Positions 6,597 to 9,179 of a stretch of DNA of 9,179 nucleotides are shown here, in pieces. Where the stretch lies: contig JACCYR010000112.1 in assembly GCA_013696385.1 (NCBI GenBank), positions 1-9,179 on the forward strand, given 5' to 3'. The stretch is from Acidobacteriota bacterium (GTDB taxonomy: Bacteria; Acidobacteriota; Blastocatellia; Pyrinomonadales; Pyrinomonadaceae). A model generated the notes under the pieces. The model was not told where the DNA came from. It searched no databases and saw only the letters and a program-made list of their open reading frames with translations. A program made the position numbers and the translations under genes. The stretch's first letter is position 1; every line of letters begins with the position of its first letter.

Positions 6597-8018
6597 TTAA
6601 TCTTCATCGGCAAAATCCATCGGCACGCGCGAGGAAAGCAGGTTTTGACTCATAATTATTCCAACCCAGATTAAAAGCGCGAAACTCGAAACCGCCCAGC
6701 CGAGATTAGCAATCAAACTGTCTTCCAGTGTGATGCCGAAAATAATTGCGGGAAAGCTGAGCATAGCGACTTTTAGAGATGTTTTTTTTGTACGCTCAAG
6801 ACCCTCCAGCATATTAACGCGGCTGACTTCCATCTCCATATACTCATCGTCCGAGTTCAAACGCGAGAAATAATCGCTTTCGCCTTGTGTCCAACGCCGC
6901 AGAGCAGGCGTTTCAGCCAGACGGTTGGCGGTTGAAAATTGATGAACAACATGCGCGATTTTGCCTTCACGAAGCGCGATTTCCGCCAAACCTCTGACCG
7001 AGCGAAAACTCGTTTCAGTTGCCTCTAACGCTTTTTGAAATGCGGTGCGGGCGCGTCGCCAATCGCCGTATTGAAAATAACTTTCGCCCAAACGCGCTAA
7101 AATTTCGCCATCGTCCTGCCCGCGTTTTTCCGCCAGACGAAGCGCGGCAAAGGCTTTTCGCGCAAGTTTTTTATCGTGTTCCGAACCGGCAAGCGAATGC
7201 AGACAACGCGCAAAATCGAAAATCAGCCGCGCATCCGTCGGAGTTAAAACAAGCGCACGGCGAAAGGCTTCCAAAGATTGAAGCAAATAACCGGAAAGCC
7301 GCAATTCGTTGGCAAGCCGTTGTAGATAATCGGCTTTTTCAATTTCTTCACCACTTTCTTCATTTTTGCTTGTCGTCTGCAAATTTTTATTCGAGCCTTT
7401 GAATTTACTCAGCGAACTTTCCAAAACGTCAGCCGAAGGAATTTTGGCAAACTTTGCTTTTATCAAAGTTTCTTTCGGTTCACGCAGGTAATCGCGCAGT
7501 TCGATGGAGCGGTTGTCGAGCGTATTTTCTGATAAAAGAGGAAAAAGTTTATAAATCATTTGCCGATATTCGCCGCCGCCCGAAGCAATGACAAACTTCA
7601 AGCCTTTGCCTTGAACTGATGTTCGATAGCGGTAAAAAACATTACCGCCGCGCTTTAACGTGCGTAAGGCTTGAGTTTCGACTTGTTCGATGTCGGAAAT
7701 TTTCAGACGAGATTTGGAATTATTGAGCGAAGCCCACCGGCGCGGCAAAATTCCTGTGCGCGTTAATCTTTTGCCGTCAAAAGTTATGCGGTCTGTCCAA
7801 GCTAAAATAGGGAGAACTGACCAACTTAACGCAAAAATCAGGATACCTGCCGAATCTTGCTCCAGATAAATGAGAAAACCGGAAAAAAAGGTCATCAAAA
7901 AAAGCACGATAAAATAGCTGTTCGGAGAAACACGGATGCCGACGGTTTTATTTGTCGAGGCGGCGGAAGCACCGGTTGTCGAAATATCTGCCGTTTTTGC
8001 TGATGCGATGTTATTCAC
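6597..8018 (-). CDS. Membrane protein with PH-like region and TPR repeats, function unknown
   Basis: A 473-residue protein. Residues 1-28 are Ser/Thr/Ala-rich and polar. Two membrane helices follow (about 34-51 and 57-74). A beta-rich stretch at 77-160 begins ITFDGKRLTRTGIL and ends near YKLFPLL, resembling the PH-like domains that follow helix pairs in some bacterial membrane proteins (a tentative reading). A polar linker (200-230) leads to TPR-like helical repeats at about 231-365, best seen in LGESYFQYGDWRRARTAFQ (310-328). Two more membrane helices lie at about 416-430 and 437-456. The two helix pairs place the middle region on one side, probably the cytoplasm. The start is GTG at 8018, supported by AAAAGGAAA (8034-8026) with GGA 9 nt upstream; no alternative ATG lies before the first helix. 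It sits between a YfgM-like gene and a DedA gene, suggesting an envelope role as a scaffold; no enzyme motif is visible. Confidence 0.8.
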   Translation of the reverse strand: MNNIASAKTADISTTGASAASTNKTVGIRVSPNSYFIVLFLMTFFSGFLIYLEQDSAGILIFALSWSVLPILAWTDRITFDGKRLTRTGILPRRWASLNNSKSRLKISDIEQVETQALRTLKRGGNVFYRYRTSVQGKGLKFVIASGGGEYRQMIYKLFPLLSENTLDNRSIELRDYLREPKETLIKAKFAKIPSADVLESSLSKFKGSNKNLQTTSKNEESGEEIEKADYLQRLANELRLSGYLLQSLEAFRRALVLTPTDARLIFDFARCLHSLAGSEHDKKLARKAFAALRLAEKRGQDDGEILARLGESYFQYGDWRRARTAFQKALEATETSFRSVRGLAEIALREGKIAHVVHQFSTANRLAETPALRRWTQGESDYFSRLNSDDEYMEMEVSRVNMLEGLERTKKTSLKVAMLSFPAIIFGITLEDSLIANLGWAVSSFALLIWVGIIMSQNLLSSRVPMDFADED

Positions 8019-8025
8019 GCTTTTA

Positions 8026-8034
8026 TTTCCTTTT
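8026..8034 (-). promoter_or_regulatory. Ribosome binding site supporting a GTG start
   Basis: AAAAGGAAA on the minus strand places GGA 9 nt before the GTG at 8018. This fixes the start of the TPR membrane protein, which has no ATG until well inside its first membrane helix. Confidence 0.62.
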
Positions 8035-8093
8035 AATGTTTCTAATCAAGAAATAACTAATTCGGCGGAATTTTACAAATTATTTTTCACTGA

Positions 8094-8118
8094 GAGCGCG
8101 GATGATTCGTCTGCGCTC
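8094..8118. repeat. REP-like palindrome between the two TPR genes
   Basis: Arms GAGCGC (8094-8099) and GCGCTC (8113-8118) are perfect. On plus-strand RNA the stem continues inward through two G-U wobbles to 11 bp (8094-8104 with 8108-8118) around the loop ATT. On the minus strand the wobbles become mismatches, leaving 6 bp plus a weaker inner part. No T-run follows on either side, so it is not a standard intrinsic terminator. It lies in the 135-bp gap after the YfgM-like gene. It resembles the GC-rich extragenic palindromes scattered in many genomes; an mRNA-stabilising or attenuating role is possible. Confidence 0.55.
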
Positions 8119-8153
8119 CCAATAATCTGCTTTTAGTTTCTAGCAATTGATGG

Positions 8154-9014
8154 TTAGAAGTTCAGAGTTTTTACATCATCCGACGGCGGTTCAGGTTCTT
8201 GTATCTCGTTTGCCTTTTCAGGATTGAGTTCTCCCAATTTTTCTTTGGCATCGCGGGCGGTTTGCGACATCGGAATCGGCTTGCCTTCCGTGTTTTTGGC
8301 TTCGCTGCCTTTTTTGGCAATGTCATAAAAAAGGTTGACGGCTTCGTCTTTTTTGCCTTGTTTTTCGTAAATTTTCGCTAACTCGAAATTGACGGTTTCT
8401 TTGGCAAGAATCAGATTATCGAGTGCGGCAATTTCCTGATAAAGCGCGGCGGCTTCGTCTAATTTTCCGGCATCGGTTTTCGCTTGCGCGAGCGCGAATT
8501 TGGACATCTGCCCGACTTCGCCGCTTGATTTTGATAATTCTTCAAGTTCCTGGACGGCAGCCGGACGGTCAAGCGTTAAACGATTGACGGCAATAAAATA
8601 CTTGGCTTTTTCTTCAACTGCGCCATCGTATTTATCAACGACTGACTGAAAATCATTAATTGCGGCTTCGGCGCGTTCCTTTTCAGTTTTAAAAACTTTA
8701 TCGGTTGAACTTGGAGCAGGCGAACTTGTAACTTGCGCTGCGGAGGTTTCAATTGCTTTGCCGAGTGCGGTTTGCGCGGCATTCGCCGAACGCCGATTCC
8801 AAGCAAAGAAAATCCCAATCAACGCGGCTAAAACGGCAATTCCCGCAATTACGTAAAGGATATTTTTGCCTTTGCCTTCAAACTGTCTGCCAAATTCTTT
8901 GACTCGTCCGCCGACATTTTTTTGAAAATCGTCCCGATAAACAGTTTTCTTTTTGTCTTCTACGGCGACCGGCGCTTGAAATTGTTGTGGTAATCGTCTT
9001 TTTTTTCTTGCCAT
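8154..9014 (-). CDS. YfgM-like single-pass membrane TPR protein
   Basis: A 286-residue protein. A basic cytoplasmic N-terminus (1-50, starting MARKKRRLP) precedes one membrane helix (about 52-71, NILYVIAGIAVLAALIGIFF), then an Ala/Ser/Thr-rich linker (75-105). Helical TPR-type repeats at about 112-235 include KLDEAAALYQEIAAL (184-198) and FELAKIYEKQGKKDEAVNLF (210-229). An acidic proline-containing tail (PEPPSDD) ends it. The topology (N-in, repeats outside) matches E. coli YfgM, a SecYEG- and PpiD-associated periplasmic chaperone factor of about 206 residues; this one has longer N- and C-terminal tails. Homology to YfgM is inferred from architecture; another anchored TPR adaptor remains possible. 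The ATG at 9014 precedes the natural positively charged start. GGAT sits 17 nt upstream, rather far, and a TATATA (9057-9052) could be a -10 box. It probably heads the unit containing the next two genes. Confidence 0.8.
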   Translation of the reverse strand: MARKKRRLPQQFQAPVAVEDKKKTVYRDDFQKNVGGRVKEFGRQFEGKGKNILYVIAGIAVLAALIGIFFAWNRRSANAAQTALGKAIETSAAQVTSSPAPSSTDKVFKTEKERAEAAINDFQSVVDKYDGAVEEKAKYFIAVNRLTLDRPAAVQELEELSKSSGEVGQMSKFALAQAKTDAGKLDEAAALYQEIAALDNLILAKETVNFELAKIYEKQGKKDEAVNLFYDIAKKGSEAKNTEGKPIPMSQTARDAKEKLGELNPEKANEIQEPEPPSDDVKTLNF

Positions 9015-9179
9015 TTTAAAATTTACTGCAATCCTTTTAATGCTTATTCGTTATATAATTGTTGATAAGAGTTTTGTTTTTTTACGAAACAGTAAATTTA
9101 TCGCAAAACGCCGCTGAGAGCAAGTTTGCACAAATGCAAAAGGCAAAAGTTAAGAATAGAAATTGAGTGAACAAAAAAA
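9015..9179. other. Upstream region of the YfgM-like gene, no gene seen
   Basis: This 165-bp AT-rich stretch reaches the window edge. It contains a TATATA minus-strand -10 candidate (9057-9052) lacking a good -35, a small inverted repeat (TTTGCA 9125-9130, loop CAAA, TGCAAA 9135-9140) and two tandem GCAAAAG heptamers (9136-9149). CTGAGAGC at 9114-9121 also occurs at 8090-8097 beside the palindrome in the other spacer. No coding frame is supported on either strand. Confidence 0.5.
9136..9149. repeat. Two tandem copies of heptamer GCAAAAG
   Basis: GCAAAAG at 9136-9142 is repeated exactly at 9143-9149. The first copy overlaps the right arm of the small inverted repeat at 9125-9140. It shares the 7-bp period, but not the sequence, of the triple repeat at 5779-5799. 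Confidence 0.45.

Overview
This is a chromosomal bacterial window that looks like ordinary core genome rather than a mobile region. I see no integrase, transposase, phage gene, CRISPR array, tRNA or rRNA. Base composition is moderate to slightly AT-rich (by eye, low-to-mid 40s % GC). The protein set suggests a diderm, environmental, non-model lineage: an exported M14 peptidase of the large multi-domain type, a YfgM-like membrane-anchored TPR protein, a DedA protein, and a lone ~66-residue zinc-ribbon protein. Acidobacteriota (Blastocatellia-like) is my best guess, from resemblance only and not proven by any marker here.

Layout: eight protein-coding genes, seven on the minus strand. (1) 1-958 minus: N-terminal 319 codons of a secreted M14 zinc carboxypeptidase, cut by the window edge. 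(2) 1041-1241 plus: small two-CxxC zinc-ribbon protein, divergent from the peptidase. (3) 1254-1739 and 1739-1963 minus: a nucleotidyltransferase-fold protein and its small helical partner, translationally coupled. (4) 1947-5696 minus: a 1249-residue iron-sulfur flavoprotein. It fuses an uncharacterised N-terminal helical domain, a GltD/NfnB-like FAD-NAD(P)H module and a PyrK/NfnA-like FAD plus [2Fe-2S] module. (5) 5882-6568 minus: DedA-family membrane transporter. (6) 6597-8018 minus: membrane TPR protein. (7) 8154-9014 minus: single-pass TPR protein of YfgM type.

Two transcription units can be inferred. The 8154-9014, 6597-8018 and 5882-6568 genes form an envelope-related series: an anchored TPR protein, a four-helix TPR protein and a lipid-carrier transporter. 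A 135-bp spacer with a palindrome separates the first two genes. The flavoenzyme starts a second unit from a TATAAT box so close to its ATG that the mRNA is probably leaderless. Its 3' end overlaps the small partner gene by 17 bp, and that gene overlaps the nucleotidyltransferase by 1 bp, so the flavoenzyme and the two-gene module are probably co-transcribed.

The most interesting items are the flavoenzyme and the nucleotidyltransferase module. The flavoenzyme is a natural fusion resembling both subunits of the NfnAB transhydrogenase, with altered cysteine spacings and a ~70-residue insertion in its nucleotide-binding fold. The module resembles a toxin-antitoxin pair. Intergenic DNA is short (no gap over 185 bp) but holds a REP-like palindrome and two small heptamer tandem repeats.
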